Part shown: piece by piece, positions 34,581-43,738 of the stretch
How positions within the stretch are numbered: the first letter of the stretch is position 1
Layout of the letters: each line of letters begins with the position of its first letter
Assembly (NCBI RefSeq): GCF_014897705.1
Contig: NZ_JABUXV010000017.1
Span: forward strand, 1-64,000
Direction: 5' to 3'
DNA from: Brachybacterium sp. FME24
GTDB taxonomy: Bacteria > Actinomycetota > Actinomycetes > Actinomycetales > Dermabacteraceae
DNA length: 64,000 nt
Notes under the pieces: generated by a model
The model's database searches: none
The model's input: the letters and a program-made list of their open reading frames with translations, nothing else
Told to the model about the DNA's origin: nothing
Position numbers and translations under genes: made by a program

Positions 34581-35480
34581 ATGAATCATGGTCGCCGGGT
34601 ATTCACCCCGCTCGAGGAACGCCTCGACGCCTGGGCGCACCGACGCTCCCAGGATCTCGCGGCCGATGCCGGGCCCCTGCGTCGCGCCCTGCTCGAACTC
34701 GTCGTGTTCACGGCGAAGCAGGCGTGGGCGTGCCTCTTCGGAGCCTCGATGCTGGTGATCCTCGTGCTCGCGCGGGTCCTCTACCCCGACGACGCCCTGC
34801 TGGTGCGCAGCGATGCGCTGGTGCTCGCCGCTGTCGCGGTGCAGGTGCTCATGCTCGCGCTGCGGCTCGAGGGCGGCCGGGAGCTGTGGGTGATCATGCT
34901 CTTCCATCTCGTGGGAACCGTGATGGAGGTGTTCAAGACCCACGTCGGCTCCTGGGCCTACGAGACCGACGGGCTGCTGCGCATCGGGGCGGTGCCGCTG
35001 TACTCCGGATTCATGTACGCCGCCGTCGGCTCCTACATGGTGCGCGTGTTCCGGCTCTTCGACCTGCGTTTCACACGCTATCCGCCGTTGTGGGCGACGA
35101 TCCTGGTGGCGGCGGCGATCTACCTGAACTTCTTCAGCCACCACTATCTGCCCGACGCCCGTTGGGTGCTTCTGGCCGCGGTGGTGCTGCTGTACCTGCG
35201 GTGCGTCATGTCCTTCCGCAACCAGCGCACCGGGCCCAGGCGCCGGATGCCGATCCTGCTCGCCTTCCTCGGCGTCGCCTTCTTCCTCTGGATCGCGGAG
35301 AACGTGGGCACCTGGGCGGGTGCGTGGATCTATCCGCACCAGGCCGCAGGGTGGGAGCTGGTGCCGCTGACGAAGTTCGTCTCCTGGCTCCTGCTGATGA
35401 TGATCTCCGTGGTGCTGGTGACCTTCGTGTACCGGCCGCAGGGCCCCGACGAGGCGCTCAGGACTCGCCCGGACGACTGA
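34581..35480 (+). CDS. DUF817 family membrane protein
   Basis: A 299-residue protein with about eight spans that matches DUF817 closely: FHLVGTVMEVFKTHVGSWAY, LYSGFMYAAVGSYMVRVFRLFDLRF, then ENVGTWAGAWIYPHQ. The histidine and glutamate residues within spans are conserved in the family, whose function is unknown. TAGGGT (34568-34573) lies 7 nt before the ATG, suggesting leaderless expression. Its 3' end overlaps the convergent MFS gene by 23 bp. Confidence 0.88.
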   Translation: MNHGRRVFTPLEERLDAWAHRRSQDLAADAGPLRRALLELVVFTAKQAWACLFGASMLVILVLARVLYPDDALLVRSDALVLAAVAVQVLMLALRLEGGRELWVIMLFHLVGTVMEVFKTHVGSWAYETDGLLRIGAVPLYSGFMYAAVGSYMVRVFRLFDLRFTRYPPLWATILVAAAIYLNFFSHHYLPDARWVLLAAVVLLYLRCVMSFRNQRTGPRRRMPILLAFLGVAFFLWIAENVGTWAGAWIYPHQAAGWELVPLTKFVSWLLLMMISVVLVTFVYRPQGPDEALRTRPDD

Positions 35481-36810
35481 GAAGGACGGCGTCGGCGTCG
35501 TCGGCGCCTCCGCGCGGCGCCTGCCGTCGAATCTCCCACCCGGCGGCCACGGCCGCCGCCAGAGTCACCGCTGACAGCGCCACCAGCACGACGCCGGGAT
35601 GCCACCACGCCTGCGCCGTCCAGGTGCCCAGCGCTGCGGTGGTCAGTGGCACGAAACCGCCCACGGTCGCGGCCACCGCGTAGCCGAGGGAGAGCGCGGT
35701 ATAGCGGAAGCGGCCGGGAAAGAGGTCGCTCATGAGGCCGCCGAGCGCCGCCCAGGACATGGTCGGCAGGATTCCGCCGACGACCATCAGCGTCACCAGC
35801 ACCCCGAACTCGGCGGACTGCAGCAGGAAGTACAGCGGGAAGGCGATCAGCGCGGTGCCGAGCGCGCCGATGCCGACGACGAGTGCGGAGCTGGTACGCG
35901 CGGCCAGGGCCCCGAACAGCGGGATCGTGACCAGCTGCAGCAGTGCCCCGATCGTCGCCGCCGTGAGGAGCTGCAGGTACGGGTAGCCGAGCACCACGGA
36001 GCCGTAGTTCATCGTGTACGTGTTCATCAGCGCGTAGGAGCCGATGCCCAGCTGCGCGGAGCCGATCGCGATCAGCAGCGCGAGCGGCCGGGCCCGGAAC
36101 ATGCTGCGCACGGGGTGCGGATCCCGCTCGCCCGCACGCGCGAGCTCGGAGAACACAGGGGTCTCGTCGATCGCCCGGCGCAGGTAGAGCGACACCGCCA
36201 GCAGCGGGATGGCGAGGAAGAAGGGCACGCGCCAGCCCCAGTCCTGCATGGCCTGCTCGGGCAGGGCGAAGGACAGCACGATGAACACCGCGGCCGAGAG
36301 GATGGAGCCGATCGGCGAGCCGAGCTGGGGGATCGCTGCGTAGAAGGCGCGCTTGAGGGGATGGGCGTGCTCGGTGGCCAGCAGCACCGACCCGCCCCAT
36401 TCGCCGCCCAGCGATATGCCCTGCACCAGGCGCAGCACCACCAGGCCGATCGCGCCCAGCCAGCCCGCCTGCGCGTACGAGGGCAGCACGCCGATGAGTC
36501 CGGTGGCGACGCCCATCAGGGTCACCGTCCACAGCAGGGTGGTGCGTCGGCCGAGCCGGTCGCCCATGTGCCCGAACACGAGCGCGCCGACGGGACGGAT
36601 CACGAACGAGACCGCGATCGTGCTGAACGAGGCCAGCGCGGCCCCGGCCGCGCCCAGGGGTTCGAAGAACAGGGGGCCGACGAAGAACGCGGAGAAATAC
36701 GCGAACAGGTAGAAGTCGAACTGCTCGAGCGAGGTGCCGACCATCGACGCCCAGGCGATGCGCCACGGTGAGCGACGGCCGGAGGCCCGGGGAGGGACTG
36801 TCGTGGTCAT
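35458..36810 (-). CDS. MFS transporter, metabolite:H+ symporter (MHS) type
   Basis: A 450-residue transporter with twelve spans. MHS marks are SLEQFDFYLFAYFSAFFVGPLFF in the first two spans, the loop GHMGDRLGRRTTLLWTV, and the fourth and fifth spans RLVQGISLGGEWGGSVLLATEHA. Relatives carry citrate, ketoglutarate, proline betaine or shikimate with protons; the substrate here is open. The gene is single and overlaps the end of the convergent DUF817 gene by 23 bp. Confidence 0.92.
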   Translation of the reverse strand: MTTTVPPRASGRRSPWRIAWASMVGTSLEQFDFYLFAYFSAFFVGPLFFEPLGAAGAALASFSTIAVSFVIRPVGALVFGHMGDRLGRRTTLLWTVTLMGVATGLIGVLPSYAQAGWLGAIGLVVLRLVQGISLGGEWGGSVLLATEHAHPLKRAFYAAIPQLGSPIGSILSAAVFIVLSFALPEQAMQDWGWRVPFFLAIPLLAVSLYLRRAIDETPVFSELARAGERDPHPVRSMFRARPLALLIAIGSAQLGIGSYALMNTYTMNYGSVVLGYPYLQLLTAATIGALLQLVTIPLFGALAARTSSALVVGIGALGTALIAFPLYFLLQSAEFGVLVTLMVVGGILPTMSWAALGGLMSDLFPGRFRYTALSLGYAVAATVGGFVPLTTAALGTWTAQAWWHPGVVLVALSAVTLAAAVAAGWEIRRQAPRGGADDADAVLLSRPGES

Positions 36811-37020
36811 GGGATCTCGCTTCCTACTGCTGCGCGGTGCCTGTGCACGGCGCAGTTCACCCTAGGCAGTCCCCGCCCGGCGCGGGTGAGCGGAGCGACG
36901 GCCATCACAGCGAGCGAGGGCGGTGGCGCGTTCGGTGCCCGTCCGCGCCATCGGCGGCGTGGTCGAAGGGCGCCTGGAGAGCGGCATGGAGAGGTGCAGG
37001 GGAGGCGAACTCGGGTGGCA

Positions 37021-37132
37021 GTTAAAGTCATCCGGGCCGTGACCCCGATCACACGACGGCGTCACACCATCCACTTCTGGTCGAACTGAGCCTAATGTCC
37101 TCGGCACCAGTAAAGGTCCCGACGACTTTAAC
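37021..37132 (+). promoter_or_regulatory. Putative NrtR operator and nad operon promoter
   Basis: This lies in the gene-free stretch 36811-37148. GTAAAGGTC (37110-37118) and GACTTTAAC (37124-37132) form an imperfect palindrome (7 of 9) right before AGGAGGTG (37133-37140). TAATGT (37093-37098) can be the -10 box, so the operator would sit at about +5 to +27. A distant GTTAAAGTC (37021-37029) is the exact complement of the 37124 half, about 103 bp away. The rest, up to 36811, shows nothing clear. Confidence 0.6.
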
Positions 37133-37148
37133 AGGAGGTGTCTTCGTC

Positions 37149-37844
37149 GTGAGCGTCCCGAACGCCCTGGCCACCCTCGCCGTCTCGACGGTCATCTTCG
37201 TCCTGCGCCCGCATCCCACCACCCGGCGCCTTGCCCTGTGGATCCCACTGGTACGCCGCATCCGTGACCCTCACCAGGGATTGTGGGCACTTCCCGGCGG
37301 TCCGCTGGCCCCCGATGAGGGGCTGGCCGCATCGGCCGCACGGAACCTGCGCGAGACCACCCGACTGACCCCGCAGTACCTCGAGCAGCTCTACGCCTTC
37401 GGTGGCCTGGACCGGTCCGACTCGGCCGACGAGCGCACCGTCTCGGTCGTCTACTGGGCGCTGGTGCGGCCCGAGGAGGCCGACGCCGGGGCGGCAGGCG
37501 TCAACGTGCAGTGGTTCGTCGCCGACGAGGTCCCGGAGCTCGCCTTCGACCACTCGCTGATCGTCGAGTACGCCCTGTGGCGCCTGCGCAACAAGGTCGA
37601 GTACTCCCGCATCGCCGCCGCGTTCCTCGGGGAGAGCTTCACGCTCGCCGAGCTGCGCGGTGTCCACGAGGCCGTGCTGCAGCGCACCCTCGACCCCGCG
37701 AACTTCCGCCGCCAGATGGAGTCCTCCGGGCGCCTCGTCGCGACGGACGCGTATCGCACCGGCGGACGGCACCGACCCGCCCGCCTCTACCGCCATGACC
37801 AGTCCATCCAGCTCGCCGACAACGGGCCCCTCACCGGCCGGTGA
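37149..37844 (+). CDS. nrtR: NrtR-type NUDIX/winged-helix regulator of NAD synthesis
   Basis: A 231-residue protein with a NUDIX-like domain at about residues 5-140 (VIFVLRP; LWALPGGPLAPDEGLAASAARNLRETT) and a C-terminal winged helix at about 150-215 (YSRIAAAFLGESFTLAELRGVHEAVL; NFRRQMESSGRLV). The NUDIX box is degenerate, as in NrtR repressors that bind ADP-ribose rather than hydrolyse it. GTG 37149 has AGGAGGTG 8 nt upstream. It opens the nadABC operon 28 bp ahead of nadA and probably represses it. Confidence 0.88.
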   Translation: MSVPNALATLAVSTVIFVLRPHPTTRRLALWIPLVRRIRDPHQGLWALPGGPLAPDEGLAASAARNLRETTRLTPQYLEQLYAFGGLDRSDSADERTVSVVYWALVRPEEADAGAAGVNVQWFVADEVPELAFDHSLIVEYALWRLRNKVEYSRIAAAFLGESFTLAELRGVHEAVLQRTLDPANFRRQMESSGRLVATDAYRTGGRHRPARLYRHDQSIQLADNGPLTGR

Positions 37845-37872
37845 CCGCCCTGATCCCCACGGAGACCACGAC

Positions 37873-39207
37873 ATGACCACTTCTGACCTCACTGCCTCGG
37901 TCGACCTGACCCTGCGCGACATCTCCACCGGCGCTGCCACCGGGAGCACCTGTTCCACGGAGCTGCTCGATGCCCCGTGGGACGTCGACGCCCGCGAGGC
38001 CGGGTACGGCCCCGGCGCCTCGATGGCGGATCCGGCCCCGGCGGAGTCCCCGCGGCAGGGGGAGATCCCTGCGCAGTACCGCGAGGCCGACCGTGAGGAG
38101 CTGGATCGCAGGATCCGTGCCGCGAAGGCGGAGCTCGGCGACCGCGTGGTGGTGCTCGGCCACTTCTACCAGCGCGACGAGGTCGTGCAGTACGCCGACT
38201 ACGTGGGCGACTCCTTCCAGCTGGCCAATGCCGCGAAGTCCCACCCCGAGGCCGAGGCGATCATCTTCTGCGGTGTCCACTTCATGGCCGAGACCGCGGA
38301 CCTCCTCTCCGGGCCCGAGCAGGCCGTGATCCTGCCCAACCTCGCCGCCGGCTGCTCGATGGCGGACATGGCGGACATCGACCAGGTCGAGGAGTGCTGG
38401 GAACAGCTGATGGAGGTCTACGGGGACGAGACGGGTGAGGACGGCGCCGATGACCCTGACGCTCTCGCGCCGGTCATCCCGGTGACCTACATGAACTCCT
38501 CCGCCGCGATCAAGGGCTTCGTGGGGCGCCACGGCGGCATCGTCTGCACCTCCTCGAATGCCGCGACCGTGCTGGAGTGGGCCTTCGAGCGCGGCCGCCG
38601 GGTGCTGTTCTTCCCCGACCAGCACCTGGGCCGCAACACCGCCAAGGCCATGGGGATCTCCCTGGATCAGATGCCGATGTGGAATCCGCGCCGGCCGCTC
38701 GGCGGGAACGACGAGCAGTCCCTGGCGGACGCGAAGGTCGTGCTGTGGCACGGCTTCTGCTCGGTCCACAAGCGCTTCACCGTCGCCCAGATCGACAAGG
38801 CTCGTGCCGAGCACCCCGGCGTGCGCGTGATCGTCCACCCCGAGAGCCCCATGCCCGTGGTCGACGCGGCCGACGAATCCGGCTCCACCGACTACATCCG
38901 CAAGGCCATCGAGGGCGCCACCGAGCCCACCACCTTCGCGATCGGCACCGAGATCAACCTGGTCCAGCGTCTGGCCGCCCAGAACCCGCAGCACACGATC
39001 TTCTGCCTCGACCCGGTGGTGTGCCCCTGCTCGACCATGTACCGCATCCACCCCGGCTATCTCGCCTGGGCGCTCGAGTCGCTGCTGACCGGCGAGGTCA
39101 TCAACCGCATCACCGTGGCGCAGGATGTCGCCGACCCGGCGCGGTTGGCGCTGGAGCGGATGCTCGCCGCCAAGCCCGCCCCCGTGAGCACGACCTCGGA
39201 GCGCTGA
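37873..39207 (+). CDS. nadA: Quinolinate synthase NadA
   Basis: A 444-residue enzyme that condenses iminoaspartate with dihydroxyacetone phosphate to quinolinate, using a 4Fe-4S cluster. Cluster cysteines are in AAGCSMADM, GIVCTSSNA and the CPCSTM region; active-site motifs HFYQRDEV and YMNSSAAIKG are present. An N-terminal extension of about 65 residues precedes the core and there is an acidic insert (DETGEDGADDPD). The start has GGAG 8 nt upstream. It lies 2 bp before nadB. Confidence 0.95.
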   Translation: MTTSDLTASVDLTLRDISTGAATGSTCSTELLDAPWDVDAREAGYGPGASMADPAPAESPRQGEIPAQYREADREELDRRIRAAKAELGDRVVVLGHFYQRDEVVQYADYVGDSFQLANAAKSHPEAEAIIFCGVHFMAETADLLSGPEQAVILPNLAAGCSMADMADIDQVEECWEQLMEVYGDETGEDGADDPDALAPVIPVTYMNSSAAIKGFVGRHGGIVCTSSNAATVLEWAFERGRRVLFFPDQHLGRNTAKAMGISLDQMPMWNPRRPLGGNDEQSLADAKVVLWHGFCSVHKRFTVAQIDKARAEHPGVRVIVHPESPMPVVDAADESGSTDYIRKAIEGATEPTTFAIGTEINLVQRLAAQNPQHTIFCLDPVVCPCSTMYRIHPGYLAWALESLLTGEVINRITVAQDVADPARLALERMLAAKPAPVSTTSER

Positions 39208-39209
39208 GC

Positions 39210-40907
39210 ATGGCCGCGAAGCAGAGCGCGGGCCCGACCGCTGACCATTCCGCCGACCTGCCCATCCAGCCGGTCACCACCCTGGATACCGACGTGCTGG
39301 TGATCGGCTCCGGGATCGCGGGCCTGACGGCGGCGCTGCGCGCCTCGCAGCGGGCCGACGTGCTGCTGGTGACCAAGTCCGAGCTGTCCGAGGCCTCGAC
39401 CCGCTACGCCCAGGGCGGGATCGCCGGGGCGGTGGATCCGGACGACCACCCCGCCGACCACGCACAGGACACCCTGGCTGCGGGCGCCGGTCTGTGCGAC
39501 GAGGACGCGGTGCGGGTGCTGTGCGAGGAAGGGCCCGAGGCGATCCGCGACCTGATCAACCACGGGGTCGGCTTCGACCGCATCGCCGGGCCCGTGAGCC
39601 CGTACGCCCTCTGTCTCGAAGGCGCGCACTCCCGGCCCCGCATCCTCCACGCCGGCGGAGACGCCACCGGCCGCGCGATCCAGCAGGCGCTGGTCGCGGC
39701 GCTGCGGGAGCGGGGGATCACCGTGCGCGAGCACACCGCCCTGGTGGATCTGCGCCTCGAGGGAGGCCGCGTGGTCGGCGCGGAACTGATGACGGCAGGC
39801 GGCGAGCGCGTCCAGGTCCGGGCGTCGGCGACGCTGCTCGCCACCGGTGGCGCCGGGCAGATCTTCGCCCACACCACGAATCCTCAGGTCGCCACGGGTG
39901 ACGGGATCGCCGCCGCCTGGCGGGCCGGTGCCGCGCTCGAGGATCTGGAGTTCTACCAGTTCCATCCCACCGCGCTCGCCGCACCTGGTACTTTCCTGAT
40001 CTCCGAGGCGGTGCGCGGGGAGGGTGCGATGCTGCGCGACGAGCACGGTCGACGTTTCCTGCCGGCTCTGGATCCCCGCGCCGAGCTGGCCCCGCGTGAT
40101 GTCGTCGCCCGGGCCATCGCTGAGGTCATGGCCGGGCAGGACGGTCGTCCCGTGCTGCTGGACGCCACCGGGATCGGCGCGCAGCGCCTGCGCGAACGCT
40201 TCCCCACGATCGATGCCGCCGTGCGCGCGGCCGGCGTGGACTGGGGGAGCCAGCCCGTGCCGGTGACCCCTGCCGCCCACTACTGGATGGGAGGGATCCG
40301 CACCGACCTCGCCGGCCGCACCACCCTGCCCGGGCTGCTCGCGGCGGGGGAGTGCGCCCGCACCGGCGTGCACGGCGCGAACCGCCTCGCCTCGAACTCG
40401 CTGCTGGAGGGCGCGGTGTTCGGGGCGCGGGCCGGCGCGACCGCGGTGGACCTGGTCCTCCCCGGCTCGTCCGTCGCGCCGTCGGAGGCATCCACTGGCG
40501 CTGGGTGTGCAGCCTCGCCGGATAGAGCGCAGCGTGCACACCACGCGCCAGTGGATACAGCGGCCCCTGCTGGGCGGGCCGCCGACCGGGCCAGCCGAGT
40601 CTCCGTTGGGCCGGGTGCGTCGGAGCAGTGGACCCGCGACCAGCTGCAGGAGCTGATGTGGAGTCACGCCGGGCTGCTGCGCACCGGCGGGCAGCTCGAT
40701 GCGGCCGCAGCGCGCCTCGCCGAGTGGCGCACCCCGGACCCTGCCGCCCTCTCCACGGTGCGCGAGCTCGAGGACCGCAACCTTCTCGACCTCGCACGCC
40801 TGCTCGCCGCCCACGCCCTCGCCCGCCCCGGATCCGTCGGCGCCCACCATCGTCTCGACGCTCCCGTGTCCGTCGTCGACTCCGCCCAGGAGGCCCTCGC
40901 ATGCTGA
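39210..40907 (+). CDS. nadB: L-aspartate oxidase NadB
   Basis: A 565-residue FAD enzyme that oxidises L-aspartate to iminoaspartate, the substrate of NadA. The FAD motif GSGIAGLTAAL (about residue 33), SRPRILHAGGDATG, EFYQFHPTAL and GVHGANRLASNSLLEG are all present. Residues 427-449 are encoded by an imperfect palindrome (40490-40556) in the linker between the flavin domain and the C-terminal helices; the frame stays open. It begins 2 bp after nadA and overlaps nadC by 7 bp. Confidence 0.94.
   Translation: MAAKQSAGPTADHSADLPIQPVTTLDTDVLVIGSGIAGLTAALRASQRADVLLVTKSELSEASTRYAQGGIAGAVDPDDHPADHAQDTLAAGAGLCDEDAVRVLCEEGPEAIRDLINHGVGFDRIAGPVSPYALCLEGAHSRPRILHAGGDATGRAIQQALVAALRERGITVREHTALVDLRLEGGRVVGAELMTAGGERVQVRASATLLATGGAGQIFAHTTNPQVATGDGIAAAWRAGAALEDLEFYQFHPTALAAPGTFLISEAVRGEGAMLRDEHGRRFLPALDPRAELAPRDVVARAIAEVMAGQDGRPVLLDATGIGAQRLRERFPTIDAAVRAAGVDWGSQPVPVTPAAHYWMGGIRTDLAGRTTLPGLLAAGECARTGVHGANRLASNSLLEGAVFGARAGATAVDLVLPGSSVAPSEASTGAGCAASPDRAQRAHHAPVDTAAPAGRAADRASRVSVGPGASEQWTRDQLQELMWSHAGLLRTGGQLDAAAARLAEWRTPDPAALSTVRELEDRNLLDLARLLAAHALARPGSVGAHHRLDAPVSVVDSAQEALAC
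40490..40556. repeat. REP-like palindrome inside nadB
   Basis: ATCCACTGGCGC (40490-40501) pairs with GCGCCAGTGGAT (40545-40556), and GGTGTGCA (40504-40511) with TGCACACC (40535-40542), giving 20 paired bases with a 2-nt internal mismatch. The loop is 23 nt. It shares CCACTGGCG with the hairpin at 15814-15885. It is translated as Ser/Thr/Ala-rich sequence. Confidence 0.7.
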
Positions 40908-41761
40908 CCACCACCCAGATCGACACCGTCGTCTCCGCCGCCCTGGTCGAGGACGCCCCCTGGGGCGACCTCACCGGGCAGGTGTTCCTGCCCGGGGACG
41001 CCACCGCCACCGCGCAGCTGATCGCCCGCGAGGACGGCGTCCTGTCCGGCATCGAGGTGTTCGCCGCCGCCTTCCACCTCACCGATCCGGCCGTCGACGT
41101 CGCCGCGCAGGCCGCCGACGGGGACCGTTTCGCCGCCGGTGACGTGCTCGCCACCGTGACCGGCCCGGCCCGCGCCGTCGTGCAGGCCGAGCGCATCGCC
41201 CTGAACTTCACCCAGCGGATGTCCGGCATCGCGACTCTCACGCGGGCCTTCGTCGACGCCGTCGAAGGCACCGGTGTGCGCATCACGGATACTCGCAAGA
41301 CCACGCCGGGGCTGCGCGCCCTGGAACGTCACGCGGTGCGCAGCGGCGGGGGAGTGAACCACCGCTTCTCGCTGTCCGACGCGGTGATGGCCAAGGACAA
41401 CCACCTCGCGATCCTGCAGCAGCAGGGCATGGACCTCTCCGAGGCGATCCGCCGGGCGCGGGCACAGCTGGGCCACACCACCCGGCTCGAGGTCGAGGTG
41501 GATCGCCTCGACCAGATCGAACCGGTGATCGCCGGCGGCGTCGACATCATCATGCTCGACAACTTCTCCCTGGCGGATCTGGCCCGCGGCGCGGAGATCG
41601 TCGGTGGGCGGGCGATCATCGAGGCCAGCGGCACCGTCACCCGGGAGACCGTCGGCGACATCGCCCGCACCGGAGTGGACGTCATCTCCTCCGGCGCCCT
41701 CACCCACAGCGCCCCCACCCTCGACCTCGGTCTCGACATGACCCTCGCCGCGGCGGAGTGA
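40901..41761 (+). CDS. nadC: Nicotinate-nucleotide pyrophosphorylase NadC
   Basis: A 286-residue quinolinate phosphoribosyltransferase, which turns quinolinate and PRPP into nicotinate mononucleotide. Family motifs are EDAPWGDLT at the start, ALNFTQRMSGIAT, the substrate loop TRKTTPGLRALERHAVRSGGG and MAKDNHLAIL, then IMLDNF and IEASGTVT. ATG 40901 lies inside the end of nadB (7-bp overlap), and its stop overlaps the next gene by 4 bp. Confidence 0.95.
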   Translation: MLTTTQIDTVVSAALVEDAPWGDLTGQVFLPGDATATAQLIAREDGVLSGIEVFAAAFHLTDPAVDVAAQAADGDRFAAGDVLATVTGPARAVVQAERIALNFTQRMSGIATLTRAFVDAVEGTGVRITDTRKTTPGLRALERHAVRSGGGVNHRFSLSDAVMAKDNHLAILQQQGMDLSEAIRRARAQLGHTTRLEVEVDRLDQIEPVIAGGVDIIMLDNFSLADLARGAEIVGGRAIIEASGTVTRETVGDIARTGVDVISSGALTHSAPTLDLGLDMTLAAAE

Positions 41762-42897
41762 GGACACCCGTGCTCTATCTCGACTCCGCCGCCACCACCC
41801 CGGTGCGCCGCGAGGCCCTCGAAGCGGCCTGGCCCTACCTGACCGGCACCTTCGGCAACCCCTCCAGTCACCACACGGTCGGAGAATTGGCGGCCGCAGG
41901 CCTGGAGGACGCCCGCCGCCGCGTCGCCGCCGTCCTGGGTGCTCGCCGCAGCGATATCACCTTCACCGCCGGCGGCACCGAGGCCGCGAACCTCGCGATC
42001 AAGGGCCTGGCGCTCGCCGCCCCGCGCGGGAAGCATCTGGTCACCTCCCCGATCGAGCACGAGGCGGTGCTGGGCAGCGTCGAACACCTCCAGCGCGTGC
42101 ACGGCTTCGAGGTGTCGATCCTCGAAACCCGGCCCGACGGGACCGTGACCCCGGAGGCGCTGCAGGCCGTTCTGCGCGAGGACACCACTCTGGTCAGTCT
42201 CGCCCTCGCCAACAACGAGATCGGCACGATCAGCGACATCCGCACGCTAGCCGAGATCGCCCACGCCTCGGGAGCGCTCCTCCACACCGATGCGGTGCAG
42301 GCCGCCGGCTGGGTCGACCTGCGCGGGCTCGGCGCCGACGCGCTGACGATCTCCGGGCACAAGATCGGTGCCCCGAAGGGCATCGGGGCTGCGATGATCC
42401 GTGGCCGGTTGCCGCTGGAGCCCCTGGTCCACGGCGGCGGGCAGGAGAACGGCCGGCATTCCGGCACCGAGAACGTGGCCTTCGCCGTCGCGCTCGCCGT
42501 GGCGTTGGAGCTTTCCGAGGCCGAGCGGGAGGAGAAGGTGGCGCGCCTGGCTCCGCACCGTGACGCCTTCATCGACCAGGTGCTCACCGCGCACGATGAT
42601 GTGCTGCTGACCGGCGCCGCGCCGGGGCCCGGCCGACTGCCGGGGCACGCCTCGTTCTGCGTGCCCGGGCGCAGCGGGGAGTCGATCCTGCTGGATCTCG
42701 CCGAGAGGGGTGTGATCGCCTCGAGCGGATCGGCCTGCGCTGCCGGCAGCGACGAGCCCAGCCACGTGCTCACTGCCCTCGGGATCTCCCGTGAGGTGGC
42801 GCAGTCCGCGGTGCGCTTCACGCTGCCCGCGGAGATCACCGCCGAGCAGCTGGAGACCGTCGGGGCCCTGGTTCGCCAGGTGGTCTCCCCATCCTGA
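41758..42897 (+). CDS. Cysteine desulfurase (NifS/IscS-like)
   Basis: A 379-residue PLP enzyme that takes sulfur from cysteine. It opens with LYLDSAATTPVRREALEAAWPYL; the PLP lysine is in SGHKIGAPKG and the persulfide cysteine in SSGSACAAGSDEPS. The GTG start overlaps nadC by 4 bp (GTGA). Dedicated desulfurases in nad operons are known to serve the NadA cluster, and this placement suggests that role. A general housekeeping role cannot be excluded. Confidence 0.92.
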   Translation: MRTPVLYLDSAATTPVRREALEAAWPYLTGTFGNPSSHHTVGELAAAGLEDARRRVAAVLGARRSDITFTAGGTEAANLAIKGLALAAPRGKHLVTSPIEHEAVLGSVEHLQRVHGFEVSILETRPDGTVTPEALQAVLREDTTLVSLALANNEIGTISDIRTLAEIAHASGALLHTDAVQAAGWVDLRGLGADALTISGHKIGAPKGIGAAMIRGRLPLEPLVHGGGQENGRHSGTENVAFAVALAVALELSEAEREEKVARLAPHRDAFIDQVLTAHDDVLLTGAAPGPGRLPGHASFCVPGRSGESILLDLAERGVIASSGSACAAGSDEPSHVLTALGISREVAQSAVRFTLPAEITAEQLETVGALVRQVVSPS

Positions 42898-42959
42898 TCC
42901 CCGCCGGCCCCGTGAGGCGCAGGTCGAAAGGCGATCGGGGGCGTCCATGACCGTCGACG

Positions 42960-43382
42960 TCACCATCTCCCGTAGCGGCCGTAGCGGTACCGCGCGAGCC
43001 ACAGGGCGCACGGCTTCGTCGACCCTCGGCGCACGCCTCGGCACGTGGGCATCGGATCGGGATACTCGGGATCGCCCTCCATCCGGCCCATGTCAGGGTC
43101 GATCCAGACCGGCACGACCAGGAACTCGGAGCGCAGGTCGAAGGCGTTCCAGAAGATCTCGCAGTCACAGCCGGCGCCGCTGGATCGCAATCTCCTCAGG
43201 AGCGCGGTCGCGGCCGGAGCGCGCCGATCACGGTAGCGCGTGGCCCAGCGCAGCCCCTTGCATCCGAAGGCGAGCATGCGGAAGACATAGCACTGGAGGC
43301 ATTCGCCGTCGGCAGGATCGGTCAGGTGCGCTGCCAGGTCCCGCAGGTACTCCTCGGCCTCTTCGAGGGGAGTCGATGTCAT
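42960..43382 (-). CDS. DUF2695 domain protein
   Basis: A 140-residue cysteine-rich protein. The DUF2695 core is recognisable: CLQCYVFRMLAFGCKG, LRWATRYRDRRAPAATALLRRL, then GCDCEIFWNAF. The CxxC and CDC cysteines could bind a metal. The function of the family is unknown. It is convergent with the nad operon, 62 bp apart, and marks the backbone side of the accessory island boundary. Confidence 0.85.
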   Translation of the reverse strand: MTSTPLEEAEEYLRDLAAHLTDPADGECLQCYVFRMLAFGCKGLRWATRYRDRRAPAATALLRRLRSSGAGCDCEIFWNAFDLRSEFLVVPVWIDPDMGRMEGDPEYPDPMPTCRGVRRGSTKPCALWLARYRYGRYGRW

Positions 43383-43738
43383 GGAACCAGTCGATCATCG
43401 CCACGTCGACCGGCGGGAGCCTTGGTGCCCCGATGTGGATGCAGGCGCCCTGGGGAGGAACAAGCGAGCAGAGATGCATTGGATGAATCAATGGTCTGGT
43501 TGTTGACTCGGCCTCACCGCGCACCGCGGGACCGGTTCGACGTGACTGAGCGGCTTCGCTGCCGCGTGGCTTTCGGCGGATCCAACCCTTTCTTTGCCTG
43601 GTCAAGAGCCTAATCGGGGCTTGCTGCATGCTGCGAACACCGCTCCGGAGGAAACCGTCCGATCGCAGACCTCTCGTTGCGCTGACAGACTCCATGATAC
43701 GTTCACAGCATGTTTGATGCAGTAGAAGGAATCGTGAG
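43383..43738. other. Gene-free left flank of the recombinase module
   Basis: No convincing gene on either strand. The sequence has lower GC near its right end (AT-rich patches around 43480-43510 and 43695-43735). GAAGGA (43725-43730) is the probable ribosome binding site of the integrase. I found no clear attachment site, inverted repeat or tRNA. Confidence 0.5.

Noticed and set aside
33033-35339. Minus-strand open frame of 768 codons
   Set aside because: Out-of-frame shadow of the OFA transporter and antisense to DUF817; Arg/Gly/His-rich.
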